64,000 nucleotides of DNA, from assembly GCF_000813985.1 (NCBI RefSeq), contig NZ_JWLJ01000001.1, positions 918,453 to 982,452 on the forward strand. Reading direction: 5' to 3'. This DNA is from Ruegeria sp. ANG-R (GTDB lineage Bacteria > Pseudomonadota > Alphaproteobacteria > Rhodobacterales > Rhodobacteraceae). Below, piece by piece: positions 17,799-26,381 of the stretch. Each line of letters opens with the position of its first letter. Position 1 is the stretch's first letter. The notes beneath the pieces are model-generated. The model had not been told where the DNA came from, made no database searches, and saw nothing but the letters and a program-made list of their open reading frames with translations. Both the position numbers and the translations under genes were made by a program.

Positions 17799-20567
17799 AT
17801 GGCTAAGAAAATGCTTATCGATGCCACCCACGCGGAGGAAACCCGCGTTGTGGTGGTCGACGGAAACAAGGTTGAGGAATTTGACTTTGAATCCGAAAAC
17901 AAACGCCAGCTTGCTGGCAACATCTATCTGGCAAAAGTAACACGGGTCGAGCCCTCGCTGCAGGCGGCGTTTGTGGACTATGGCGGAAACCGGCACGGGT
18001 TTCTGGCGTTTTCTGAGATTCATCCCGACTATTATCAGATCCCCGTCGCCGACCGCGAGGCGCTGATGGAAGAGGAGCGCGCCTATGCCGAAGCTATGCG
18101 CGCGCGCGATGAAGCGGATGAAGCAAAACCGAAGAAACGGCGTTCACGGTCGCGCAGTAAAGCTGCAGATGTAAAAACGGATGATCCGGTTGAAACACTG
18201 GATGTCTCATCCGAACCTACCGGCATGGAAACCATCGACTTGGATGATGGCGATGAAGCCGTCGATATGTCGGTGCCTGAAGGCACCTCTCCGATGGAGA
18301 CGGTGGCGGATACACCCGTTGAAGAACCGGAAGACAAGAACGCTTCTGAGGAGGCCGTAGAGCCGGACGAGGTAAGCGCAACCGATCAAGCTGAAGAGCC
18401 GGTTGTTGAAACCGTAGAATCGGAAGAAAGCGCAAGCACCGAAGAAGCGGCCGAGCAAAGCCCTGCAGATGCACCCGCTGAAGCAGCAGAGGACAGCCCA
18501 GAGCAGGAAAACCCCGAGGTTGAGGCTGAACCAGATGCAGAGGTTGATGGCGACGACACCGAAAACGGTGACGAGAAAGCCGATGCAACCGCAAAAGATG
18601 ATTCCATCGAATCTGTGGCGGATGAAGACGACAGCGAAGATATTCGCCCGCCACGCAAGCCGCGTCCGCGCCGGTACAAAATTCAGGAAGTCATCAAGGT
18701 TCGCCAGGTTCTGCTGGTCCAAGTCGTCAAGGAAGAGCGTGGCAACAAGGGCGCTGCTCTGACAACCTATCTGTCGCTGGCCGGTCGCTATTGTGTACTA
18801 ATGCCCAACACAGCGCGTGGCGGTGGTATCAGCCGTAAGATCACCAATGCGGCAGATCGGAAAAAGCTGAAAGACATCGCCTCTGAAATCGATGTGCCGA
18901 CTGGCGCTGGACTAATCGTGCGCACGGCGGGGGCCAAACGCACCAAATCCGAGATCAAGCGAGACTACGAATACCTGCAACGCCTGTGGGAGCAAATTCG
19001 CGAGCTAACTCTGCAATCCATCGCACCCGCCAAGATCTATGAAGAAGGCGACCTGATCAAACGCTCGATCCGTGACTTGTACAATCGCGATATCGACGAG
19101 GTTCTGGTTGAAGGCGAAGGCGGATACCGCATCGCCAAGGATTTCATGAAGATGATCATGCCGTCCCACGCCAAAAACGTGAAACGGTATGAAGACGCGC
19201 TGCCACTGTTCGCGCGTTATCAGGTCGAGAGCTATCTGGCGGGGATGTTCAACCCGACGGTGCAGTTGAAGTCTGGCGGGTACATCGTGATCGGTGTGAC
19301 CGAAGCCCTTGTGGCGATCGACGTGAACTCAGGTCGGGCGACCAAAGAAGGCTCGATCGAAGAAACGGCTCTGAAGACCAACTTGGAGGCCGCCGAAGAG
19401 GTGGCACGTCAGTTGCGATTGCGCGATTTGGCTGGTCTGATCGTGATCGACTTCATCGATATGGACGAGCGCAAGAACAATTCGGCTGTTGAAAAACGAC
19501 TGAAAGATAAGTTGAAAACGGATCGCGCCCGTATTCAGGTGGGTCGTATTTCGGGTTTTGGCCTGTTGGAGATGAGTCGCCAGCGCCTGCGCCCAGGCAT
19601 GATCGAAGCGACGACCCAGCCATGTCCGGCCTGTCATGGCACCGGTCTGATACGATCGGATGACAACATGGCGCTGTCGATCCTGCGCCAGATCGAAGAG
19701 GAAGGCACCCGCCGCCGTTCGCGCGAGGTTCTGGTGCGCTGCCCGGTCAGTATTGCCAACTTCCTGATGAACCAGAAGCGCGAACATATTGCCCAGATCG
19801 AGGCGCGGTATGGCCTTTCGGTCCGCATCGAAGGCGATGTGCATCTGGTCAGCCCCGATTTCTCGATGGAGAAGTTCAAGACCGCCAGCCGTGTTGTTCC
19901 CGAGGCAACCGCACCGGTGGTGTCGGTGGATGCATCCTTGATGGATATGATTGACGCCACGGATGAGGATGAGAGCGAAGAAGACGCTCCGGTTCAGGCC
20001 GAGGAAGAGACCAAGCCCAAGCGCAAGCGGCGTCGGCGCCGGCGTAAGAAGGGTTCGGGCAACGGTGATGCGCCTGATGCGAATGTGGACGAGGCAGATG
20101 CTCCGACCGCCGTCGAGGCTGCCGAAGCCGATACTGGCGAAGCCGAGCAAACAGAAGCCGAACCTGACGCCGAGGAGGCCGAGAAAGCGGCCAAACCTAA
20201 GAAACGTCGGGCACCGCGTCGTCGTAAGAAAGATGTCGAGGCCGAGACACCTGCGGAAGACGAAAAGCCTGCCGAAGAAACGGTCAATGCCGAGTCGGTC
20301 GATGCCGACACCGTGACAGATGAATCTGAGCAGGCCGCTGAGCCTCAGGCGCCTGAAGCGACGCCAGAGCCTGAGACAGCGGAAGCTGCGGAAGAGGCTG
20401 TGGTCGTGGAAGCAGAAGCGCCGATCGTGGAGGAGCCGCCGGAGGACGCAAAACCCGAACCGGAGGCGGTTGAAGCGCCTGAACCCGTTCTGGAAGCCGT
20501 CGCGGAAGAACCGGAGCCGGCACCCGCCAAGCCAAAGCGGCGAGGTTGGTGGTCATTGGGACAGTGA
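17799..20567 (+). CDS. rne: Ribonuclease E
   Basis: RNase E is the endonuclease that initiates mRNA decay and processes rRNA and tRNA precursors. I chose ATG 17799 (MAKKMLIDATHAEETR), preceded by AAGGA; an in-frame start five codons earlier is less likely. Of 922 residues, the first 90 hold the start of the S1 domain. An acidic, low-complexity insertion of about 190 residues splits S1, as known in alphaproteobacteria. The DNase-I-like catalytic region has aspartates in AIDVNSGR and IVIDFIDMD, and the zinc-link cysteines are in CPACHGTG. The last 260 residues alternate acidic runs with arginine/lysine-rich patches (KRKRRRRRRKKG), the likely RNA-binding and degradosome scaffold. A strong terminator follows. 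Confidence 0.95.
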   Translation: MAKKMLIDATHAEETRVVVVDGNKVEEFDFESENKRQLAGNIYLAKVTRVEPSLQAAFVDYGGNRHGFLAFSEIHPDYYQIPVADREALMEEERAYAEAMRARDEADEAKPKKRRSRSRSKAADVKTDDPVETLDVSSEPTGMETIDLDDGDEAVDMSVPEGTSPMETVADTPVEEPEDKNASEEAVEPDEVSATDQAEEPVVETVESEESASTEEAAEQSPADAPAEAAEDSPEQENPEVEAEPDAEVDGDDTENGDEKADATAKDDSIESVADEDDSEDIRPPRKPRPRRYKIQEVIKVRQVLLVQVVKEERGNKGAALTTYLSLAGRYCVLMPNTARGGGISRKITNAADRKKLKDIASEIDVPTGAGLIVRTAGAKRTKSEIKRDYEYLQRLWEQIRELTLQSIAPAKIYEEGDLIKRSIRDLYNRDIDEVLVEGEGGYRIAKDFMKMIMPSHAKNVKRYEDALPLFARYQVESYLAGMFNPTVQLKSGGYIVIGVTEALVAIDVNSGRATKEGSIEETALKTNLEAAEEVARQLRLRDLAGLIVIDFIDMDERKNNSAVEKRLKDKLKTDRARIQVGRISGFGLLEMSRQRLRPGMIEATTQPCPACHGTGLIRSDDNMALSILRQIEEEGTRRRSREVLVRCPVSIANFLMNQKREHIAQIEARYGLSVRIEGDVHLVSPDFSMEKFKTASRVVPEATAPVVSVDASLMDMIDATDEDESEEDAPVQAEEETKPKRKRRRRRRKKGSGNGDAPDANVDEADAPTAVEAAEADTGEAEQTEAEPDAEEAEKAAKPKKRRAPRRRKKDVEAETPAEDEKPAEETVNAESVDADTVTDESEQAAEPQAPEATPEPETAEAAEEAVVVEAEAPIVEEPPEDAKPEPEAVEAPEPVLEAVAEEPEPAPAKPKRRGWWSLGQ

Positions 20568-20573
20568 TAAAGA

Positions 20574-20600
20574 GGCGGGCCATCTGGTCCGCCTTTTTTT
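20574..20600 (+). terminator. Rho-independent terminator of rne
   Basis: GGCGGGCC-ATCT-GGTCCGCC is followed directly by seven Ts, 7 bases after the rne stop codon. It lies between the converging rne and tusA genes. Confidence 0.85.
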
Positions 20601-20619
20601 GCTTGGATCAGCAGTATCG

Positions 20620-20853
20620 CTAACCGGATTTGCGGATCAGATACACCTGATAATCATCGACGCTGCCCTGCGACACCAGCGTGTGACCGGCTTCGGTACA
20701 GAAATGTGGCACGTCGATAATCGCGGCCGGATCGTCGGCCAATACGCGCAGCAAACCACCCGCGGGTATGGATTTCAGCCGTTTGCGCGCTTTCAGGACT
20801 GGCAGGGGGCACAGCAATCCCAGCGCGTCCAGTGTTTCTGTGTCGTCTGTCAT
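20620..20853 (-). CDS. TusA-family sulfurtransferase
   Basis: This is a 77-residue small sulfur-carrier protein of the TusA/SirA/YeeD family. The conserved CPxP motif appears as GLLCPLPVLKARK with the persulfide-forming cysteine at residue 15. ATG 20853 (MTDDTETLDALG) gives the family length; an upstream extension to 20946 would run into the divergent ccdA gene. It could carry sulfur for tRNA thiolation (mnmA is elsewhere in the window) or for molybdenum cofactor chemistry. The partner cannot be read from sequence. Confidence 0.88.
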   Translation of the reverse strand: MTDDTETLDALGLLCPLPVLKARKRLKSIPAGGLLRVLADDPAAIIDVPHFCTEAGHTLVSQGSVDDYQVYLIRKSG

Positions 20854-20958
20854 CCGGTTGAGATATTTCCAACAAGCGATGCTGTCCAGCGTGCAACCAC
20901 GAGGATGTGACCGAATGGCCCCGTGACGAAGGCCACGCGATATCATATGTGCTGTCTC

Positions 20959-21711
20959 ATGTTCGGAATTGAGATCATCGACGCAGGGCTGCTGCCCGCC
21001 ATGTTTGTCGCCATGCTTGGGGGGCTGATCAGCTTTCTGTCACCCTGCGTGTTGCCAATTGTGCCACCATATCTCGCGTATATGAGCGGTGTGACCATCA
21101 ACGAGATGCAGGACGAAGCGCAAGCACGGCGCAAGGCGACCCTGTCCGCTCTGTTCTTCGTTCTGGGGCTGTCGACCGTGTTCCTGCTGCTGGGTTTCAC
21201 AGCATCGGCGTTTGGGGCTTTTGTCCTGAAGAATCAGGAACTTTTCGCCAAACTGTCTGGCGCTGTCGTTATCGTATTTGGTCTGCATTTCCTGAACGTA
21301 TTCCGCATCCCTCTGCTGGACCGAGAGGCGCGTGTTGATGCGGGCGAATCCAGTGGATCTGTATTCGGGGCCTATATACTTGGACTGGCATTTGCCTTCG
21401 GCTGGACCCCGTGTATCGGGCCGCAACTGGGGGCGATCCTGTCGCTGGCAGCGTCCGAGGCTTCGGTCGCACGGGGGACCTTGCTGTTGGGCGTCTATGC
21501 TGCAGGGCTGGGTATCCCATTCTTGCTGGCCGCGATGTTCCTGAACCGGTCGATGGCGGTGATGAACCGGATCAAGCCACATATGGGCATGATCGAAAAG
21601 GTGATGGGCGGGCTGCTGTTATTTGTCGGTATCATGCTCGTCACCGGGTTGTTCACCGAATTCAGCTGGTGGCTGCTCGAGACGTTCCCGGCTCTGGCAA
21701 ACCTGGGTTAA
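20959..21711 (+). CDS. ccdA: CcdA/DsbD-family thiol reductant transporter
   Basis: This is a 250-residue six-helix membrane protein that moves reducing equivalents across the inner membrane for cytochrome c maturation or periplasmic thiol repair. The paired redox cysteines are in FLSPCVLPIVPPY near residue 30 and GWTPCIGPQLG near residue 155. Both have the proline-rich surroundings diagnostic of the DsbD beta domain. I use ATG 20959 (MFGIEIIDAGLLP); an earlier ATG at 20947 and GTG at 20923 are possible. It diverges from the TusA-like gene. It complements the ccm genes found 11 kb upstream. Confidence 0.88.
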   Translation: MFGIEIIDAGLLPAMFVAMLGGLISFLSPCVLPIVPPYLAYMSGVTINEMQDEAQARRKATLSALFFVLGLSTVFLLLGFTASAFGAFVLKNQELFAKLSGAVVIVFGLHFLNVFRIPLLDREARVDAGESSGSVFGAYILGLAFAFGWTPCIGPQLGAILSLAASEASVARGTLLLGVYAAGLGIPFLLAAMFLNRSMAVMNRIKPHMGMIEKVMGGLLLFVGIMLVTGLFTEFSWWLLETFPALANLG

Positions 21712-21798
21712 CCCTCTGGCATTAAACATGGATGAGCGAACGGCGGGTCTTACCTTGGCCGTTTCGCTACGCTAATCTGTGGGGCAGAGGGTCGGACA

Positions 21799-23013
21799 AT
21801 GAGCAGTCAGCAATCTCATCCGCAGGTGCGCAGGCGCCGGGTGTTCTATATCCCCGGCTATGACCCGATTCATCCACGCCGTTATCGTGAACTCTACCGC
21901 AAGGAAGGGCGTGTTCAGTCGGCGATCTCAGGGTATAAGATTGATATCAGTGCCAAGTCAGGCGAGGGGCCGTATGGCTGGCACGTGGCCTCTCAGCAGG
22001 ATGGTGCGGATGTTGAGACGGATATCGAGGTACTGGTCTGGTCCGACATCGTGCGCGACAGTATGGCTCAATCGATTCCAGCGACGTATCTGCAACTGGC
22101 CCGAACGGCCTGGACCTATGTCGCTACAGGTACGCTCTGGCGGCTGACGCAGTTGCGCAAAGGGCCGGTGATTGCGGCGCTGTACCCGGTTGGCATGTTG
22201 CTGTTGCAACTTGCGGTATCACTGCTGTTCGCCTGGGGTTTGGTCGCCTTGTTGCAACCGTTTGCCGGGTGGTGGGTGCTGCTACCCGCAGCGGGGCTGG
22301 CTTATGCACTGATGCACTGCTTCCGAAAGCTGGATAACCGGTTGTTCGCTTATTACCTGATGCACGATTATGCCCATTCTGCACGGCTGAAGGGTGAGTA
22401 CTCGCCTGACCTGAAAGCCAGGCTGAAGCAGTTTGCCAACCTGATTGACGAAGCACTGGAACCAGATGCCGATGAGGTGCTGGTCGTCGGCCACAGCTCT
22501 GGTGCCCATCTGGGTGTGTCCGTTCTGGCAGAGCTGCTGCGACGCAGGCAGGGCGACATGCAACGGCCTGTCCTGTCTTTTCTGACACTGGGGCAGGTGG
22601 TTCCCATGGTGTCGTTCCTGCCGCAGGCGCATGGTTTACGCGCGGATCTCAAGTATCTATCGGAGTGCGCGGACATTACCTGGGTCGATGTCTCGGCGCC
22701 GGGCGATGGCTGCGCGTTTGCGCTGTGCGACCCGGTCGCGGTCAGTGGTGTTGCAAGCCCCGAAAAACGCTGGCCTCTGGTTCTTTCTGCGGCTTTTACC
22801 CAGACCCTCTCATCCGAACGATGGAAGCAATTGAGGTGGCGGTTCTTTCGTCTGCATTTCCAGTATCTTTGCGCTTTCGATCAACCCGGCGAATACGATT
22901 ATTTTCGCATCACAGCGGGCCCCGAAACGTTGATGCAACGATTTGGGGATCGCACGCCTTCGCGTTCACGTATTGAACGGGCTGTATCGAAATACATTAC
23001 GGTGGCCGCATGA
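21799..23013 (+). CDS. Uncharacterised alpha/beta hydrolase-like membrane protein
   Basis: I do not recognise a named family. The 404-residue protein begins with a basic stretch and the hydrolase-like strand RRRVFYIPGYDP. Two membrane helices lie at about residues 124-150 and 156-172. The nucleophile-elbow motif GHSSG follows at 231-235 (Ser233), then conserved-looking blocks TLGQVVPM and WVDVSAPGDGC. A serine esterase or lipase anchored in the inner membrane is likely. Its stop overlaps the start of a cytochrome P450 gene by 4 bases (ATGA), so the two enzymes are probably made together and may act on the same lipid-like substrate. Confidence 0.6.
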   Translation: MSSQQSHPQVRRRRVFYIPGYDPIHPRRYRELYRKEGRVQSAISGYKIDISAKSGEGPYGWHVASQQDGADVETDIEVLVWSDIVRDSMAQSIPATYLQLARTAWTYVATGTLWRLTQLRKGPVIAALYPVGMLLLQLAVSLLFAWGLVALLQPFAGWWVLLPAAGLAYALMHCFRKLDNRLFAYYLMHDYAHSARLKGEYSPDLKARLKQFANLIDEALEPDADEVLVVGHSSGAHLGVSVLAELLRRRQGDMQRPVLSFLTLGQVVPMVSFLPQAHGLRADLKYLSECADITWVDVSAPGDGCAFALCDPVAVSGVASPEKRWPLVLSAAFTQTLSSERWKQLRWRFFRLHFQYLCAFDQPGEYDYFRITAGPETLMQRFGDRTPSRSRIERAVSKYITVAA

Positions 23014-24359
23014 GACCGCCGAAACCAGTGGCACGCCCCGACAAGGTTTCTCTGAGGCGGTATTTACGTCTGTTTCGGCAGGATCTGTTATCGGCACAAC
23101 CGCAGCGCCTGTACCGGGCGTGGATGGCCGAATTCCGAACACCGTTCTTTCGGTCGTATCTGATCAACCAACCCGATTTGATCCGCACGGTTCTGAAAGA
23201 GCGCCCCGATGCATTCCCCAAATCGGGCCGCATCAGCGAAGGCCTACGGCCATTGCTTGGCCAGTCGGTGTTTCTGACCAATGGTGCGGTCTGGAAACGG
23301 CAGCGGCGGATCATCGACCCGGCCTTTGAAGGCGGACGGCTGAGGGATACATTCCCGGCGATGGTTGACGCAGCTCAGGCCTGTGTGGATCGGCTTGGGG
23401 CGCGGGTCGGACAAGAGCTGGAATGTGAAGAAGTCACCAGTCACGCCGCGGCAGATGTTATCTTCAGGACCTTGTTTTCGGTCCCGATTGAACATGAGGT
23501 CGCGGCGCAGGTATTCGATAAATTCCGCGCCTATCAACGTGAACAGCCGTTGCTGAACTTGGCCGCCTTTGTGCCGGTTCCAAACTGGGTGCCGCGCTTT
23601 CATTCCCGCAAAACACGCCAAACCGCCCGCCAGATCAGACGCCTGATCGGCCGACTGACAGCAGAGCGCGCCGCGGCAATCAAAACCGGGACAGCACCCG
23701 ATGATCTGGCCACCAAGATCATGACCACGCCGGACCCGGAAACCGGAGAATGCTTCGATACACAGGAAATGGTGGATCAGGTCGCTATTTTCTTTCTGGC
23801 AGGGCACGAGACCAGCGCATCAGCCCTGGCTTGGACACTGTACCTGATGGCTTTGTATCCGGACTGGCAGGAGAAACTGGCGGAAGAGGCTCGGCCTCTG
23901 GACGTTTCCGATTTCTCGTCCATGCCCCGATTGAAGCTCAGCCGCGACGTTTTTCGTGAAGCGCTGCGCCTGTATCCTCCGGTTCCGATGATGGTGCGTG
24001 AAGCGACGTGCCCCGAACGGTTCCGCGACAGAAATGTTTCTCAGGGCTCTCAAATCGTTGTCAGTCCATGGCACTTGCATCGCCACGAACGGCTTTGGGA
24101 CAATCCGGACGATTTCGATCCCACGCGGTGGTCTACCGAGAACGGTAAGAAATGCCAGCGCGAGGCTTATATTCCATTCTCGGCGGGCCCTCGGGTCTGC
24201 ACGGGTGCGGGGTTCGCGATGGTTGAGGGGCCTCTGATCCTGTCGATGTTGCTGTGCCGATATCGTTTCGAAACAATCGAGGGAAAAACCCCGGTACCGG
24301 TCGCACATCTGACGGTCAGATCAAAAGACGGAATATGGTTGCGCTTGGTTGAGCGCTAA
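23010..24359 (+). CDS. Cytochrome P450
   Basis: This is a heme-thiolate monooxygenase of 449 residues without a membrane anchor. It has the I-helix oxygen-activation motif AGHETS near residue 265 and the K-helix ExxR as EALRLYPP. The heme-binding loop FSAGPRVCTG has the axial cysteine at about 397. The N-terminal part (PKPVARPDKVSLRRYL) resembles bacterial P450s of fatty-acid or alkane-oxidising type, but I cannot assign a CYP family. No ferredoxin or reductase gene is adjacent. The start overlaps the upstream hydrolase gene, indicating a two-gene operon. Confidence 0.9.
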   Translation: MRPPKPVARPDKVSLRRYLRLFRQDLLSAQPQRLYRAWMAEFRTPFFRSYLINQPDLIRTVLKERPDAFPKSGRISEGLRPLLGQSVFLTNGAVWKRQRRIIDPAFEGGRLRDTFPAMVDAAQACVDRLGARVGQELECEEVTSHAAADVIFRTLFSVPIEHEVAAQVFDKFRAYQREQPLLNLAAFVPVPNWVPRFHSRKTRQTARQIRRLIGRLTAERAAAIKTGTAPDDLATKIMTTPDPETGECFDTQEMVDQVAIFFLAGHETSASALAWTLYLMALYPDWQEKLAEEARPLDVSDFSSMPRLKLSRDVFREALRLYPPVPMMVREATCPERFRDRNVSQGSQIVVSPWHLHRHERLWDNPDDFDPTRWSTENGKKCQREAYIPFSAGPRVCTGAGFAMVEGPLILSMLLCRYRFETIEGKTPVPVAHLTVRSKDGIWLRLVER

Positions 24360-24431
24360 CAAACTACCATCGCTCGGCGGCTTGCTGTATGCGGTTGGAA
24401 AATGCGGAATCATATTGAACGGGACTGAGTT

Positions 24432-25313
24432 ATGTCGAAAACAGAACAGCGCGCGCAGATGTCCGAAGGCGCAGGATTTATCGCAGCACTGGACCAAAGC
24501 GGCGGTTCAACCCCTAAAGCGCTGGCTTTGTATGGCGTTGAAGCTTCGGATTACGCTTCCGACGAAGAGATGTTCGGCGAAATCCAGAAGATGCGTGCCC
24601 GGATTATTCTGGCCGATGATTTCACCAAGGAGAAGGTGATTGGCGCGATCCTGTTTGAACGGACACTTGGTGAGGACATCGACGGCAAGAAGGTTGCGGA
24701 TTACCTCTGGTCCGTCAAAGGGATCGTTCCGTTTCTGAAGATCGACAAAGGGCTTGAGGATCAGTCTAACGGCGTTCAGATGATGAAACCGATCCCGGGA
24801 TTGGCTGAAACGCTGTCCAAAGCAGATGGCGTTTTCGGAACTAAGGAGCGTTCGGTCATTCACGAAGCCAACGCGCAGGGTATCGCTGACGTTGTCGCGC
24901 AACAGTTTGACGTCGCGCGTGTGGTCACCGATGCGGGCATGGTGCCGATCGTTGAGCCCGAGGTGAATATCCATTCGGAAACCAAAGCCGAAGCCGAAGA
25001 TATTCTGAAAACAGAAATCCTGAAAAACCTCGATCAACTCTCCGAGGGTCAGGAAATCATGCTGAAGCTGACGATCCCGAGCCAGGCCAACCTGTATGAC
25101 GAACTGGCTGATCATCCGCGTGTACTTCGCGTGGTCGCGCTGTCCGGCGGGTACTCGACCGAGCAGGCTTGTGATCTGCTGGGTCAGAACGGCAAGATGA
25201 TCGCGTCTTTCTCACGCGCTTTGACCGAGGGGCTGTCCAAGCAGCAATCCGATGCGGACTTCAACGCGGCGCTCGGCAGCAATATCGACAATATTTACCG
25301 CGCCTCGATCTGA
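24432..25313 (+). CDS. Class I fructose-bisphosphate aldolase
   Basis: This is a Schiff-base aldolase of 293 residues that cleaves fructose 1,6-bisphosphate to triose phosphates. It matches the short bacterial class I type: GFIAALDQSGGSTPKAL at the N-terminus, VPFLKIDKG with one active-site lysine, and IVEPEVNIHSE. MLKLTIPSQ near residue 220 carries the Schiff-base lysine. SGGYSTEQAC near residue 240 binds phosphate. It stands alone, with a 72-bp gap upstream and a convergent tag gene 11 bp downstream. Confidence 0.9.
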   Translation: MSKTEQRAQMSEGAGFIAALDQSGGSTPKALALYGVEASDYASDEEMFGEIQKMRARIILADDFTKEKVIGAILFERTLGEDIDGKKVADYLWSVKGIVPFLKIDKGLEDQSNGVQMMKPIPGLAETLSKADGVFGTKERSVIHEANAQGIADVVAQQFDVARVVTDAGMVPIVEPEVNIHSETKAEAEDILKTEILKNLDQLSEGQEIMLKLTIPSQANLYDELADHPRVLRVVALSGGYSTEQACDLLGQNGKMIASFSRALTEGLSKQQSDADFNAALGSNIDNIYRASI

Positions 25314-25324
25314 TCGCAGCGACC

Positions 25325-25927
25325 TTATTCGGGTTTGATGAAATCGCGGCGCAACTGCGCCGCTTTTTCGCGCATGACACATCCTTTGGCGTGATCATTG
25401 ATCAGACCCATGGCCTGCATGAACGCAAAGACCGTCGTGGGGCCAACAAATTTCCAGCCCCGTTTCTTCAGGTCCTTTGACATCGCTATGGATTGTGCTG
25501 AGGTGGATGCGGTTTGAGGGGCTGCAGGCGGTTCTGCCTCATATCTCCAGACATAGGCGGCCAGAGATCCTTCGGCGGCGACCAATTCCTGCATACGACG
25601 CGCGTTGTTGACTACAGCCTCGATTTTGCCGCGGTGGCGGACGATCCCCTGGTCTCCCATAAGCCGTTCTATATCGACATCAGAAAACTCTGCCACCTTG
25701 TTGAAATCAAAATCACAAAACGCACTCCTGAAATTCTCGCGTTTGGATAAGATGGTTCGCCAACTCAGACCTGACTGAAAGCTTTCGAGGCACAGTTTCT
25801 CAAAAAGACGGCGATCATCTGCAACAGGATATCCCCATTCATTGTCATGATATTCAAAGAATTCCGGAGCCGCTTTACACCATGCGCAGCGCGGCTGCCC
25901 ATCCGGGCCTGATACAGTATCGCTCAT
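25325..25927 (-). CDS. tag: DNA-3-methyladenine glycosylase I
   Basis: This base-excision repair enzyme removes 3-methyladenine from alkylated DNA. The 200-residue protein has the zinc-binding CAWCKAAPEF start, YHDNEWGYPVADD and the helix-hairpin region (SWRTILSKRENFR). GWKFVGPTTVFAFMQA follows near residue 150, all typical of Tag. I chose ATG 25927 (MSDTVSGPDG) over an in-frame start ten codons upstream. The gene converges on the aldolase gene. Confidence 0.93.
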   Translation of the reverse strand: MSDTVSGPDGQPRCAWCKAAPEFFEYHDNEWGYPVADDRRLFEKLCLESFQSGLSWRTILSKRENFRSAFCDFDFNKVAEFSDVDIERLMGDQGIVRHRGKIEAVVNNARRMQELVAAEGSLAAYVWRYEAEPPAAPQTASTSAQSIAMSKDLKKRGWKFVGPTTVFAFMQAMGLINDHAKGCVMREKAAQLRRDFIKPE

Positions 25928-25986
25928 AAATGTACACCTTTTGTTCCAGTTTAGCATAAGCGACGCGATCAGCTTGAATCAAGGGA

Positions 25987-26208
25987 TCAATCTGCGTGAC
26001 GATACCAATCCAGAATAAACACACGAATGGCCGAAGCCAGCCCGGTTTCCGGATCACGATCTGCATCAATCTGCGCCGCCAACACATTGATCGGAAGGCT
26101 TTTTAGTCGCGCGATTTCGCGGAAGGCCTGCCAGAATTCATCTTCCAGAGAAACGGAAGTCCGATGTCCCTGCAAAGTCAAAGAGCGTTTGATCGGCCGA
26201 CCCGTCAT
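25987..26208 (-). CDS. Small ribbon-helix-helix domain protein
   Basis: This 73-residue protein resembles the predicted RHH DNA-binding family found after fumC in alphaproteobacteria. A beta strand region (HRTSVSLEDEFWQAFREIA) leads into helices, ending IRVFILDWYRH. Its ATG overlaps the stop of the DUF4169 gene (ATGA), which in turn overlaps fumC. It is therefore probably the last gene of a three-gene operon. Regulatory targets are unknown. Confidence 0.7.
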   Translation of the reverse strand: MTGRPIKRSLTLQGHRTSVSLEDEFWQAFREIARLKSLPINVLAAQIDADRDPETGLASAIRVFILDWYRHAD

Positions 26209-26381
26209 TCTTCGACCTTGTGACCGTCAAGATCGCGGCTCTGTTTGTCTTGTTTTAGCTTAACAACTGTTTTGTGAGCCTTCGACTGCCCAAATTTAGC
26301 AGCGTTAGCATCAGCGCGGGCTTTTTTCTCAGCCCGCGCTTTGTCCTTTCGGAACCGGTTCAGATTGACCGGTTTACCCAT
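26205..26381 (-). CDS. DUF4169 family small basic protein
   Basis: A 58-residue open frame begins [20 protein letters not shown] and ends QSRDLDGHKVEE. It is rich in lysine, arginine and alanine, with NLNRFRKDKAR as the family hallmark. The start ATG shares one base with the fumC stop (TAATG) and the stop overlaps the next gene, so translation is coupled on both sides. The function is unknown. The charge pattern suggests nucleic acid or membrane surface binding, which is inference only. Confidence 0.75.
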   Translation of the reverse strand: MGKPVNLNRFRKDKARAEKKARADANAAKFGQSKAHKTVVKLKQDKQSRDLDGHKVEE

